Assembly (NCBI GenBank): GCA_017448845.1
Contig: JAFSKT010000021.1
Span: 1-40,086 of the forward strand
From: Lachnospiraceae bacterium
GTDB taxonomy: Bacteria > Bacillota > Clostridia > Lachnospirales > Lachnospiraceae
Length of the DNA stretch: 40,086 nt
Direction: 5' to 3'
Shown here piece after piece: positions 16,824-24,183 of this stretch (position 1 is the stretch's first letter; each line of letters starts with the position of its first letter). The notes under the pieces are model-generated. The model ran no database searches. It worked only from the letters and a program-made list of their open reading frames with translations, and had not been told where the DNA came from. The position numbers were made by a program, and so were the translations under genes.

Positions 16824-18122
16824 ATGAAAAAGAAGTTACTTGCAACTTTACTCACAGCAGCTATGACAGCTTCACTTCTTGCCGGTTGCGGCGGATCAGC
16901 AGCTTCAACCGATTCCGCACCTGCAGCAGCTCCTGCACCTGCAGCTGAGGAAGCAGCACCTGCAGCAGAGCCTGCTAAGGAAGAAGCAGCACCTGCAGAA
17001 GAGGCAGCTCCCGCAGAAGAAGCAGCACCTGCAGAAGAAGCAGCACCTGCAGAAGAAGCTACAGCCAATGCCGGTGACAACGACAAGCTCGCAGGAACCC
17101 AGTTCGAGGGAACCACAGCTAAGGAAGCTTACAATTTCGCTATCGACGTTAAGTCATTCCAGTCAACATACTGGCAGGCAGCCCTTAAGGGTATGGACAT
17201 GGCAGCAGAAGAACTCGGTGTAAAGTATGATGCACACGGCCCCAACTCTGAGTCTGATATTGCTGACCAGGTTAACATGCTGAACGCTGACATCACATCA
17301 AAGCCCGCAGGAATCGGCCTTGCAGCCTGCGATACCACATCCGTTCTTGATTCACTTCAGGATGCAAAGGATGCAGGAATCCCCGTTGTATGTTTCGATA
17401 CCGGTGTTGCTGATGCTCCCGCAGGATCAGTAGTAGCTACAGTTGCTACAGATAATACCCAGGCCGGAGAAGTTGCAGCTGAGAATATGCATGAGGCTCT
17501 TAAGGATGTTATTGCAAGTGCTGACAAGCAGGTTCGTATCGGTGAGATCAACCAGGATGCTACAGCTCTTAATATCCAGCAGAGAGGTCTTGGATTCATC
17601 AACAAGATGATCGCACTCCTCAAGGCTGACGGAAAGACCGTTGCAGTAGTTGGTAACGAGTTCTATGTAAATGCAGCAGAAGGCGCTGACGGCGACGAGG
17701 CTTCAGCTGACGTTGTTATCGAAGTAGCAGTTCCTGCACAGACCACTGTTGAGCTCTGCACAACTGAGGCTTCAACCATCCTTTCAAAGGAAGACACCAT
17801 CGGCGTATTCGGTTCAAACCAGACAGCAGCAGAAGGACTTCTTGCAGCAAACTCTAACCTGAACCTTCTTGGAACAGATGCAGCAGCAGGCGAAGTTATC
17901 GGTATCGGATTTGACGCCGGCTCAGTTATCAAGGGCGCTATCAATGACGGCACAATGTACGGTGCAGTTACCCAGTCTCCTCTGATGATGGGTTACTACT
18001 GCCTGTATGCTCTTACAAAGGCAGCTAACGGAGAGGCCGTTTCCGATCTTCCTACAAACGGATATTGGTACAACAAGGACAACATCAACGATCCTGAGAT
18101 CGCTCCTAACCTTTATGACTAA
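16824..18122 (+). CDS. Sugar ABC transporter substrate-binding lipoprotein (RbsB-like)
   Basis: A 432-residue secreted lipoprotein. The signal peptide (MKKKLLATLLTAAMTASLLAGC) ends in a lipobox with Cys22. Residues 23 to about 85 form an Ala/Glu/Pro-rich spacer with a six-residue AAPAEE repeat that should hold the binding domain away from the membrane. The domain from about residue 95 has the type I fold of ribose/galactose binders: FAIDVKSFQSTYWQAALKGMDMAAEELG, DTTSVLDSLQDAKDAGIPVVCFDTGV, and near the end IGIGFDAGSVIKGAINDGTMYGAVTQSPLMMGYY. Aromatic residues Phe and Trp in the FQSTYW segment are placed to stack on a sugar. A strong AAAGGAGG precedes it and a terminator ends the operon. Confidence 0.92.
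   Translation: MKKKLLATLLTAAMTASLLAGCGGSAASTDSAPAAAPAPAAEEAAPAAEPAKEEAAPAEEAAPAEEAAPAEEAAPAEEATANAGDNDKLAGTQFEGTTAKEAYNFAIDVKSFQSTYWQAALKGMDMAAEELGVKYDAHGPNSESDIADQVNMLNADITSKPAGIGLAACDTTSVLDSLQDAKDAGIPVVCFDTGVADAPAGSVVATVATDNTQAGEVAAENMHEALKDVIASADKQVRIGEINQDATALNIQQRGLGFINKMIALLKADGKTVAVVGNEFYVNAAEGADGDEASADVVIEVAVPAQTTVELCTTEASTILSKEDTIGVFGSNQTAAEGLLAANSNLNLLGTDAAAGEVIGIGFDAGSVIKGAINDGTMYGAVTQSPLMMGYYCLYALTKAANGEAVSDLPTNGYWYNKDNINDPEIAPNLYD
16986..17057 (+). repeat. Four tandem 18-bp units encoding AAPAEE
   Basis: GCAGCACCTGCAGAAGAA is repeated four times, the second unit differing at a few third-position bases, inside the linker of the binding lipoprotein. Copies 3 and 4 are identical, so the tract may expand and shrink by slippage and change spacer length. 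Confidence 0.85.
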
Positions 18123-18146
18123 TTTCGCATAATCTGTGCAAAATTA

Positions 18147-18178
18147 AAAGCCCGCCGGGCAAAACCGGCGGGCTTTTT
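18147..18178 (+). terminator. Rho-independent terminator of the transporter operon
   Basis: A 10-bp perfect GC-rich stem (AGCCCGCCGG 18149-18158 with CCGGCGGGCT 18165-18174), GCAAAA loop and a TTTTT tail. Confidence 0.92.
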
Positions 18179-18451
18179 CTCTGAAATTGTTTTTAAAAAG
18201 AGGAGCGCCCCGGAGGCTCTCACCTCCAGGGCTTATTATGAAAAAATCATCTAACAGTCTATGTTTACAATAGAAATGATAACAATTTGTTATGAACAAA
18301 ATATGAACACAGAGTAAATATATGGTTAATTAGTACAATTATTGGCAATTAAGCTGTATTTTTATAGTGAAAATCGCACATATGAAGAGTTCGTATTGCG
18401 GACAGTGCCTAAAGATGCTAAAATATCAATTCAGGAGGTTTTTGGGGGAAA
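18179..18451. other. AT-rich intergenic stretch with hairpin and palindrome
   Basis: This gene-free stretch holds a second hairpin (GCCC-C-GGAGG 18207-18216 with CCTCC-A-GGGC 18223-18232), a perfect 15-bp palindrome ATAACAATTTGTTAT (18279-18293) followed by a partial repeat of its right half (ATGAACAAAATATGAACA), and the promoter at 18396. The palindrome could be an operator; no open frame of note was seen. Confidence 0.5.
18396..18424 (+). promoter_or_regulatory. Promoter of the Pro-rich protein and murA
   Basis: TTGCGG (18396-18401), 17 bases, TAAAAT (18419-18424). The start near 18431 would fall just before the AGGAGG at 18433, giving a very short leader to the ATG at 18452. Confidence 0.45.
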
Positions 18452-19150
18452 ATGGACGATTTTATGGACAGCCTCGTTAAGGAGGTTGAAGGAAATATCA
18501 AGCCGATCCGTTCTGTAAAAATGGACGATGCTTTTGATGCTCCGAAGAGATCGGAATCACGGCCCGTGCCGCAGCCGGCTCCTCGTCCTGTTCCGCCGCC
18601 GGCACCACAACCGGCTCCGCAGCCTGCACCCCAGCCTACGCCTCAGCCCGTTCCCCAGCCTGCACCCCAGAGCTCATTCCAGAGCAGTATGCAGCCCTCC
18701 TATCAGAGTCTGGCTCAGCCTGTTTATCAGGTGAACATGCAGCCCCAGCCTCTTTTCCAGGAGCCTTTTTCCCAGCCTGTATATCAGGCTCCGATGCCCC
18801 GGCCTCTGTATCAGGAGCCGGCACCTGCTGTGGCACCTATCGCTCCTGTTGAAGAAAAGAAGCCGGAACAGACTGAAAAGAAAGAGAAGGCACCGGAAAT
18901 TTCCGGTATAAGCAAAGACCGTATGGATGAGGTGGAAAAGGATCTTTTCCTCCATGTCCACAGAGAGAATGTAAAGTGTTACAGGAATACCCAGGCCACC
19001 ATTATCGAGAATACAAATATGGTGAAGCAGGGGCTTGAAGATAAGCATTCAAATATTCACCAGTGGCTGCTCATACTGCTGGTGCTTTCCCTTGTAAATC
19101 TGGGAGCAAATGCGCTGCTTATACTTCACATGATCTTTGGTTTTCTGTAA
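18452..19150 (+). CDS. Pro/Gln-rich tail-anchored membrane protein of unknown function
   Basis: A 232-residue protein not recognised as a named family. Residues 1-40 are acidic (MDDFMDSLVKEVEGN). From about 40 to 140 it is a Pro/Gln/Ala-rich, disordered region with PxPQPAP repeats turning into YQ/QEP repeats (PVYQ, PLFQEP, PLYQEP). Then comes a charged KK/EE stretch, a helical segment with one Cys and, at residues 206-229, a single hydrophobic helix followed by the end, so the bulk should face the cytoplasm as a tail-anchored protein. Its stop is 19 bases before murA, so it may be translated with it and could act at the envelope; that is only position-based. Confidence 0.65.
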   Translation: MDDFMDSLVKEVEGNIKPIRSVKMDDAFDAPKRSESRPVPQPAPRPVPPPAPQPAPQPAPQPTPQPVPQPAPQSSFQSSMQPSYQSLAQPVYQVNMQPQPLFQEPFSQPVYQAPMPRPLYQEPAPAVAPIAPVEEKKPEQTEKKEKAPEISGISKDRMDEVEKDLFLHVHRENVKCYRNTQATIIENTNMVKQGLEDKHSNIHQWLLILLVLSLVNLGANALLILHMIFGFL

Positions 19151-19169
19151 TGCAGGGAATGAAGAAGAA

Positions 19170-20489
19170 ATGAAATCAGGTAACGAAAAAATATATCAAT
19201 ATGCCATCCAGGGTGGGAATGCTCTCACCGGTGAGGTGGAAATAGGCGGCGCAAAGAATGCGGCTTTAGCTATACTTGCAGCAGCCATAATGACTGATGA
19301 AACTGTCACCATTGAAAATATGCCGGACGTCAGGGATACAAATGTACTTCTGGACGCTATGGCCGGCATAGGTGTCATCATAGAGAGACCCGACCGTCAT
19401 ACCGTAAAGATCAACGGTTCCATGGTCAGGAATGTGAATATTGAACACGAGCTCATAAGAAAGATCAGGGCTTCATATTATCTTATAGGAGCTCTCCTCG
19501 GGAAATATTACGAGGCAGAGGTACCCCTTCCCGGTGGCTGTAATATAGGCAGCCGTCCCATTGACCAGCATTTAAAAGGATTCAGAGCTATAGGTGCAAA
19601 TGTCAGGATCGAGCATGGCTCCATAATCGCCAGGGCTGAAAAACTGACAGGCGCTCATATTTATATGGACGTGGTGAGCGTAGGCGCTACCATCAATATC
19701 CTTATGGCTTCATGCATGGCTGAAGGTAAGACCATTATCGAGAACGCTGCAAAAGAGCCCCATGTGGTTGATGTGGCCAACTTCTTAAACAGCATGGGAG
19801 CCAACATCAAGGGAGCAGGAACCGATGTAATAAGGATAAAGGGAGTATCTTCCCTCCACGGAGCAACCTATTCCGTGATACCGGACCAGATCGAGGCAGG
19901 TACCTTTATGTTTGCCGCAGCTGTTACCGGCGGCGATATACTGATTAAGAATGTTATCCCCAAGCATCTGGAGTCCATCAGCGCCAAGCTTATGGAGATC
20001 GGCTGTCAGGTAGAAGAATATGATGACAGCGTAAGGGTAAGGAGAACCGGAAAGCTCTCCAATACCCAGATAAAGACACTTCCCTATCCGGGATTCCCTA
20101 CTGATATGCAGCCCCAGGCCGGAGTTGCCCTCTCTCTTTCCGAAGGTGTCAGCACCATTACGGAGAGCATCTTTGAAAACCGTTTCAGGTATGTAGATGA
20201 GATCATGAAGATGGGAGCTAATATAAAGGTTGAGGGTAATACAGCCATCATTACCGGAGTAGAGGCATTGAGCGGTGCGCATATCACTGCACCCGACCTC
20301 AGAGCAGGTGCGGCACTGGTGTTAGCAGCCCTTGCAGCGGACGGAGTATCCACCATTGATGATATCCGTCTCATAGAGCGGGGTTACGAAGATTTCGACA
20401 TGAAGATAAGACAGCTGGGCGGCGTCATTGAGAAGGTTACCGACTCAAAAGCTGTCAGAAAATTCCGGATGAGATCTAAGGTAGTGTGA
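19170..20489 (+). CDS. murA: UDP-N-acetylglucosamine 1-carboxyvinyltransferase
   Basis: MurA transfers enolpyruvate from PEP to UDP-GlcNAc, the first committed step of peptidoglycan synthesis. The 439-residue protein shows the EPSP-synthase-like two-domain fold: GGNALTGEVEIGGAKNAALAILAA (catalytic Lys in GAKNAA) and PLPGGCNIGSRPIDQH with the PEP/fosfomycin-reactive Cys124. PGFPTDMQPQ, a Glu/Asp-rich ITESIFENRFRYVDE and DLRAGAALVLAALAADG are also conserved. The start is set at the ATG at 19170 by family length; the frame is open from 19137 but overlaps the previous gene. The ribosome site is weak (AGGGA, 11 bases away). With the Cys present it should be fosfomycin-sensitive. Confidence 0.95.
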   Translation: MKSGNEKIYQYAIQGGNALTGEVEIGGAKNAALAILAAAIMTDETVTIENMPDVRDTNVLLDAMAGIGVIIERPDRHTVKINGSMVRNVNIEHELIRKIRASYYLIGALLGKYYEAEVPLPGGCNIGSRPIDQHLKGFRAIGANVRIEHGSIIARAEKLTGAHIYMDVVSVGATINILMASCMAEGKTIIENAAKEPHVVDVANFLNSMGANIKGAGTDVIRIKGVSSLHGATYSVIPDQIEAGTFMFAAAVTGGDILIKNVIPKHLESISAKLMEIGCQVEEYDDSVRVRRTGKLSNTQIKTLPYPGFPTDMQPQAGVALSLSEGVSTITESIFENRFRYVDEIMKMGANIKVEGNTAIITGVEALSGAHITAPDLRAGAALVLAALAADGVSTIDDIRLIERGYEDFDMKIRQLGGVIEKVTDSKAVRKFRMRSKVV

Positions 20490-20509
20490 TCATAAACAGA
20501 TTATAGTAA

Positions 20510-21580
20510 TCAGAGAATCGCTTCTACAAAGATCCCGTGTTCGCGGGACAGATCCACATAATGGTTTCCACACTGTACCATTGGCTTTGAAAGATCGAGC
20601 TTGTTTATAAGCACGATATCCCCTTCCATTCCGTTAGACAGTCTTACCCTGTTATGCATATAGGTATTTACAATATATCCTAAGAAAATAAGGATATATT
20701 CGGGATCGTATTTCTGCAGTCCTTCCTGCTCGAAAATGCTTATGACCTGGAAAGGACATAAGGGGCCTCTGTATACCCTGGCGCTGGTCATGGCGTCATA
20801 GACATCGGCAATGGATACTATTCGGGCGAAACGGTCTATCCTGTTTGTTTTAAGTCCGAAGGGATAGCCGGAGCCGTCACATCTTTCGTGATGCATAAGA
20901 GCCGCGTTTTTGATGTGGTCGTCAATATCCATGGTCTTAAGCTTGTTGTAACCCTCAAGGGAATGGGTCTTTATGATATCGTACTCTTCGGTTGTAAGCT
21001 TGGCGGGTTTTGATATGATGGATTCGGGAACCATAAGCTTTCCCACATCATGGAGGAGACCGCAGAGAGTGAGGGTCTTTATATCCTCCTCATCCATCTT
21101 GATCCATGTACCGAAGACGTGGCAGATAAGAGCCACATTCAGACAATGGGCATAGGTAGGATCGTCGTACATCCTCATGTTATGGAGCATATCGAAGATA
21201 TGGATGCCGTTTGAATTTTCTGCCAGCAGCTTTTCGGGCTGTTCCAGAAGAGCGTCAGTGTCTATGACATTCTTGGTTATGATGTCATTGACGGAGTCCT
21301 TGAACTCCACCATCTCTTCCTCATATTCCTTCTTGAAACGGAGATATTCTTCGCTGGATCTTATCCTTTCGGAATAGGTGGGTTCGGGTGCAGGCTCCTC
21401 AGCAGGCGCTTCGCTCCCTTCCTTTACATTGATAGCACTTATGGAATAGAATTCCAGTTTGGTAATTGCTTTGTCTGTAAGAGTCAGTCCTTTAGGCAGG
21501 ATAAGCTGGTTATTATGGGAGAAAACGTCCTCCGCGGTTACCATTCCGGGTAACAGATTGCTGGTCATTATTCTGGGCAT
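20510..21580 (-). CDS. HD-GYP domain protein, probable cyclic-di-GMP phosphodiesterase
   Basis: A 356-residue protein starting at the ATG at 21580, eight bases after GGAGGT. The N-terminal 130 residues have an all-beta start (LLPGMVTAEDVFSHNNQLILPKG) common to clostridial HD-GYP proteins, then a charged linker. The HD-GYP domain follows: DPTYAHCLNVALICHVFG, GLLHDVGK with His177-Asp178, and HHERCDGSGYP around 230-241. These are the metal ligands of enzymes that hydrolyse c-di-GMP to GMP. No signal receiver or membrane segment is present. Two GGDEF proteins 12 kb away would make the nucleotide. It is divergent from the VTC gene and ends 20 bases from murA, tail to tail, with no clear terminator between. 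Confidence 0.87.
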   Translation of the reverse strand: MPRIMTSNLLPGMVTAEDVFSHNNQLILPKGLTLTDKAITKLEFYSISAINVKEGSEAPAEEPAPEPTYSERIRSSEEYLRFKKEYEEEMVEFKDSVNDIITKNVIDTDALLEQPEKLLAENSNGIHIFDMLHNMRMYDDPTYAHCLNVALICHVFGTWIKMDEEDIKTLTLCGLLHDVGKLMVPESIISKPAKLTTEEYDIIKTHSLEGYNKLKTMDIDDHIKNAALMHHERCDGSGYPFGLKTNRIDRFARIVSIADVYDAMTSARVYRGPLCPFQVISIFEQEGLQKYDPEYILIFLGYIVNTYMHNRVRLSNGMEGDIVLINKLDLSKPMVQCGNHYVDLSREHGIFVEAIL

Positions 21581-21601
21581 TACAAATACCTCCAATAATA
21601 T

Positions 21602-21631
21602 AGTATATTGGATTTACCGTGGTTTAGTCAA
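21602..21631 (-). promoter_or_regulatory. Promoter of the HD-GYP gene
   Basis: On the minus strand TTGACT (21631-21626), 18 bases, TATACT (21607-21602). The start near 21595 gives a 15-base leader that just contains the GGAGGT site. Confidence 0.6.
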
Positions 21632-21656
21632 TGGAATTTATCTTTCCTGCCCAAAC

Positions 21657-21685
21657 TTGCATTGATTCCCCTTAAAGGATATACT
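21657..21685 (+). promoter_or_regulatory. Promoter of the VTC gene, predicted leaderless start
   Basis: TTGCAT (21657-21662), 17 bases, TATACT (21680-21685), then six bases and the ATG at 21692. The transcript would start on the A of the ATG, the same layout as at the AraC gene. Confidence 0.6.
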
Positions 21686-21691
21686 GTAAAG

Positions 21692-22405
21692 ATGAAAAAT
21701 AAGGTATTTCGCCACGAGTTAAAATATCTCATGTCCGAAGGAGAGGCCGTTTTAATCAGGTCCCGCCTGAGGGAGAGAGCCCGGATAGATGAGCATGCCG
21801 AGAATGGGAGTTACCTTATAAGGAGTCTCTATTTTGACGATCTCCGGGAAAGCGCCTATGAGGATAAACAGGCGGGTACCTCGGAGCGGAGAAAGTTCCG
21901 CATCAGGGTTTATAATTACAGTGATGATTTTATAAGCCTGGAATGTAAGGAAAAGAAGGGCAGCTATATCCTTAAAAGATCGGGCAGGCTTTCCAAAGAA
22001 GAGCTTAGCCGGATACTCACCGGAGATTACTCTTTTCTCCCGGAAAGGGAGGAGAGCGTTCTGAAGGAGTTTTATATCTCCTTATGCTCCGAGGGACTGC
22101 GGCCCTCTGTTATAGTGGATTATGACAGGATTCCTTATGTATTTGATCCGGGTACGGTCAGGATCACCTTTGATGAGAATATCCGTTCCGGTTTCATGAG
22201 CTACGATCTTTTTGATGAAAGCATTCCGGTGTTTTCCGTTATGGATCCGGGAATGCTTATCATGGAGGTAAAATATACTGAGTATCTGCCGGATGTTGTA
22301 AAGGATCTTATCGAACCGGTTTCCGCAGTACAGTTAGCAGCCTCGAAATTTGTTATGTGCTCAGACGTTATGAGAGAGATTAGAGGATACAGGAGAACAG
22401 TATGA
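21692..22405 (+). CDS. VTC-domain polyphosphate polymerase-like protein
   Basis: A 237-residue cytoplasmic protein with the tunnel fold of the VTC domain. Residues that line the catalytic tunnel are visible in order: RHELKY (residues 6-11), RSLYFDD, RRKFRIRVY, LECKEKKGSYILKR, SVIVDYDRIPYVF, RITFDENIR, IMEVKYTEYLP and ASKFVM. In yeast Vtc4 this domain makes polyphosphate from ATP; the bacterial relatives are mostly untested. It overlaps the next gene, a DUF4956 membrane protein, by ATGA, the usual partner of bacterial VTC proteins. The start at 21692 keeps the N-terminal RHELKY; it has no well-spaced ribosome site (AAAGGAT is 12 bases away) and fits a leaderless mRNA. Confidence 0.82.
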   Translation: MKNKVFRHELKYLMSEGEAVLIRSRLRERARIDEHAENGSYLIRSLYFDDLRESAYEDKQAGTSERRKFRIRVYNYSDDFISLECKEKKGSYILKRSGRLSKEELSRILTGDYSFLPEREESVLKEFYISLCSEGLRPSVIVDYDRIPYVFDPGTVRITFDENIRSGFMSYDLFDESIPVFSVMDPGMLIMEVKYTEYLPDVVKDLIEPVSAVQLAASKFVMCSDVMREIRGYRRTV

Positions 22406-23082
22406 GTGTAAAGGCAATGATAAAGAAGTCCATACTTGAGTCGGATATGTACAATCAGTCCATATCCTTAAGCACGCTTATGACCATAATGGTGGATATG
22501 CTGCTGGCACTGGTTATCGGGATTCTGATCTACGAGATATATAAGCGCTATTTTAACGGGGTGGTTTACAGCAGGAGCTTTGCCATGACCCTTATCGGAA
22601 TGACGGTACTGACCTGTATGGTAACTCTTGCTATTAGCACGAATATTGTTATTTCCCTTGGTATGGTGGGTGCCCTGTCCATAGTAAGATACAGGACGGC
22701 AATAAAGGAGCCATTGGATATCATGTATCTGTTCTGGGCCATTACCATGGGTATTACCATCGGAGCCAGCATGTATCTCCTTGCTGCAGCAGGCATGTTA
22801 TTCATGCTGATCCTCATTGCAGTGATGCACAGGAAGCAGGAGAAGGCGCAGGCCTATGTCATGATCTACCATGGCAGCAACGAGGCGGAAAAGGATGTAC
22901 TGGAGCTTATGAAGAACATCCCCCACGGCGTTAAGAGCAGGATCTTAAGGGGAGATGAGTATGAGGTATCCATTACCCTTGACCTCAATGAAAAAGAACT
23001 TGATATAGCCGACAGAGTACGCTCCGTCAACGGAGTAAGGGATGTTACCCTTATTTCGTATAACGGGGAATACCACGGCTAA
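22402..23082 (+). CDS. DUF4956 family membrane protein
   Basis: A 226-residue protein with about four membrane helices in the first 140 residues (TLMTIMVDMLLALVIGILIYE; FAMTLIGMTVLTCMVTLAIS; the LGMVGALSIVRYRTAIKEPLDIMYLFWAITMGI signature region; a last helix ending LMLILIAVM). A cytoplasmic alpha/beta domain follows from about residue 150. The glycine-rich LGMVGALSIVRYRTAIK block is the family hallmark. The function of DUF4956 is unknown; its steady pairing with VTC proteins suggests it anchors or regulates polyphosphate synthesis or moves the product across the membrane. Translation is coupled to the VTC gene by a 4-base overlap. Confidence 0.82.
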   Translation: MSVKAMIKKSILESDMYNQSISLSTLMTIMVDMLLALVIGILIYEIYKRYFNGVVYSRSFAMTLIGMTVLTCMVTLAISTNIVISLGMVGALSIVRYRTAIKEPLDIMYLFWAITMGITIGASMYLLAAAGMLFMLILIAVMHRKQEKAQAYVMIYHGSNEAEKDVLELMKNIPHGVKSRILRGDEYEVSITLDLNEKELDIADRVRSVNGVRDVTLISYNGEYHG

Positions 23083-23114
23083 TGTAGCATGTCTGTTTTT
23101 CAGATATGCCCCAC

Positions 23115-23150
23115 GGACCGGCCGCACCGCAAAGCGGTTGGTCCTCTTAT
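23115..23150 (+). terminator. Terminator-like hairpin after DUF4956
   Basis: An 11-bp stem with two G-U pairs (GGACCGGCCGC 23115-23125 with GCGGTTGGTCC 23134-23144) and an eight-base loop. The following TCTTAT is a poor T-tract, so termination may be partial. Confidence 0.5.
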
Positions 23151-23207
23151 AAAAACAACAGGTCTGGATTACAGGCCAATTGATCAACACAGGAGGAACG
23201 AGGAAAC

Positions 23208-23477
23208 ATGAAGGATTTAGGAAGTACCCAGATGTTTAGGGTTGAAAAGGAACCCGAAACAGGAGTGAAGGTGGTTTTATCCACGGTTTATGAGGCGCTT
23301 ACGGAAAAGGGCTACAATCCCATCAGCCAGATAGTGGGATATATCATGTCCGGAGACCCCACCTATATCACCAGCCACAATAACGCCAGAAGCCTCATCA
23401 TGAAGGTGGAGAGGGATGAACTGGTAGAAGAACTCTTAAAGCAGTACATTAAGAGCAGCGGATGGGATCAGGAATAA
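23208..23477 (+). CDS. ireB: IreB family regulatory phosphoprotein
   Basis: An 89-residue protein matching the IreB/DUF965 family almost end to end: [62 protein letters not shown]. In Enterococcus faecalis IreB is phosphorylated by the PASTA kinase IreK on threonines and controls cephalosporin resistance; the matching Thr is likely near STQMF here. AGGAGGAAC lies nine bases before the ATG. It is immediately followed by ruvX, with the stop codon touching the next ATG, as in Bacillus (yrzL-yrrK). Confidence 0.92.
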   Translation: MKDLGSTQMFRVEKEPETGVKVVLSTVYEALTEKGYNPISQIVGYIMSGDPTYITSHNNARSLIMKVERDELVEELLKQYIKSSGWDQE

Positions 23478-23903
23478 ATGAAATATCTGTCTCTTGACTA
23501 TGGATCGAAGACCGTGGGCGTGGCTGTGAGCGACGCCACCGGAAGCGTGGTACGCGAGCTGGAGATCATCCGGAGGGAAAAGGAAAAAGCCCTTCGACGT
23601 ACTTTAGCGCGTATAGAAGAGATCATAAAGACCGAAGGCGTGGAGGCCATCGTCATTGGGCTGCCTATTAACATGGACGGCACTGAAGGCGAAAGAGCCG
23701 AAAAAGCCAGGGCCTTCGGGGATATGGTAGCCAGGAGAACCGGTCTGTCTGTTCGTTTTCAGGATGAAAGACTGACCACCGAAGAAGCATACGAAATAAT
23801 GGATGAAAACAATATAAGGAGCCGTAAGGACAGGAAAGCCCATGCAGACAGCATGGCAGCGGCTGTGATCCTTGGGGATTTCCTTAACAGCACCGATAGG
23901 TAA
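23478..23903 (+). CDS. ruvX: Putative pre-16S rRNA nuclease / Holliday junction resolvase-like protein YqgF
   Basis: A 141-residue RNase H-fold protein: SLDYGSKTVGVAVSD at the N-terminus with the first catalytic Asp, IVIGLPINMDGTEGERA in the middle, QDERLTTEEA and HADSMAAAVILGDFL at the end, giving the acidic triad. The family processes the 5' end of 16S rRNA in E. coli; a resolvase role has been proposed. It abuts ireB and precedes the DUF1292 gene by four bases, so all three form one transcript. Confidence 0.93.
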   Translation: MKYLSLDYGSKTVGVAVSDATGSVVRELEIIRREKEKALRRTLARIEEIIKTEGVEAIVIGLPINMDGTEGERAEKARAFGDMVARRTGLSVRFQDERLTTEEAYEIMDENNIRSRKDRKAHADSMAAAVILGDFLNSTDR

Positions 23904-23907
23904 GATT

Positions 23908-24171
23908 ATGGATAGTGTAAAGTTTACACAGGAAGACGGAAGTAGTATTGATTATTATGTGCTTGCAGAAGCAAAGGTCGGACAGTATTCCTATCTGCTC
24001 TGTACGGAAGAGGAAGAGGGAGATGCTGAGGCCTTTGTTTTAAGGGCTGAATTAACGGGAGAAGAAGAGGAAGGTGATATCCTCTATGAGAGCGTGACAG
24101 ATGACAAGGAACTCCTGACAGCCATAGAAGCACTGGGAAAGCAGCTTGATGACGTGCAGATCGAGCTGTAA
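23908..24171 (+). CDS. DUF1292 domain protein (YrzB family)
   Basis: An 87-residue acidic protein with the DUF1292 core: an N-terminal beta strand segment (VKFTQEDGSSIDYYVLAEAKVGQYSYLLCTEEEEGDAEAFVLR) and a TDDKELLTAIEALGKQLDD helix. The ATG at 23908 is preferred to one 36 bases upstream, which overlaps ruvX. Function is unknown; it always follows ireB and ruvX in this group. Confidence 0.85.
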   Translation: MDSVKFTQEDGSSIDYYVLAEAKVGQYSYLLCTEEEEGDAEAFVLRAELTGEEEEGDILYESVTDDKELLTAIEALGKQLDDVQIEL

Positions 24172-24183
24172 CGGAGGTGTTTT

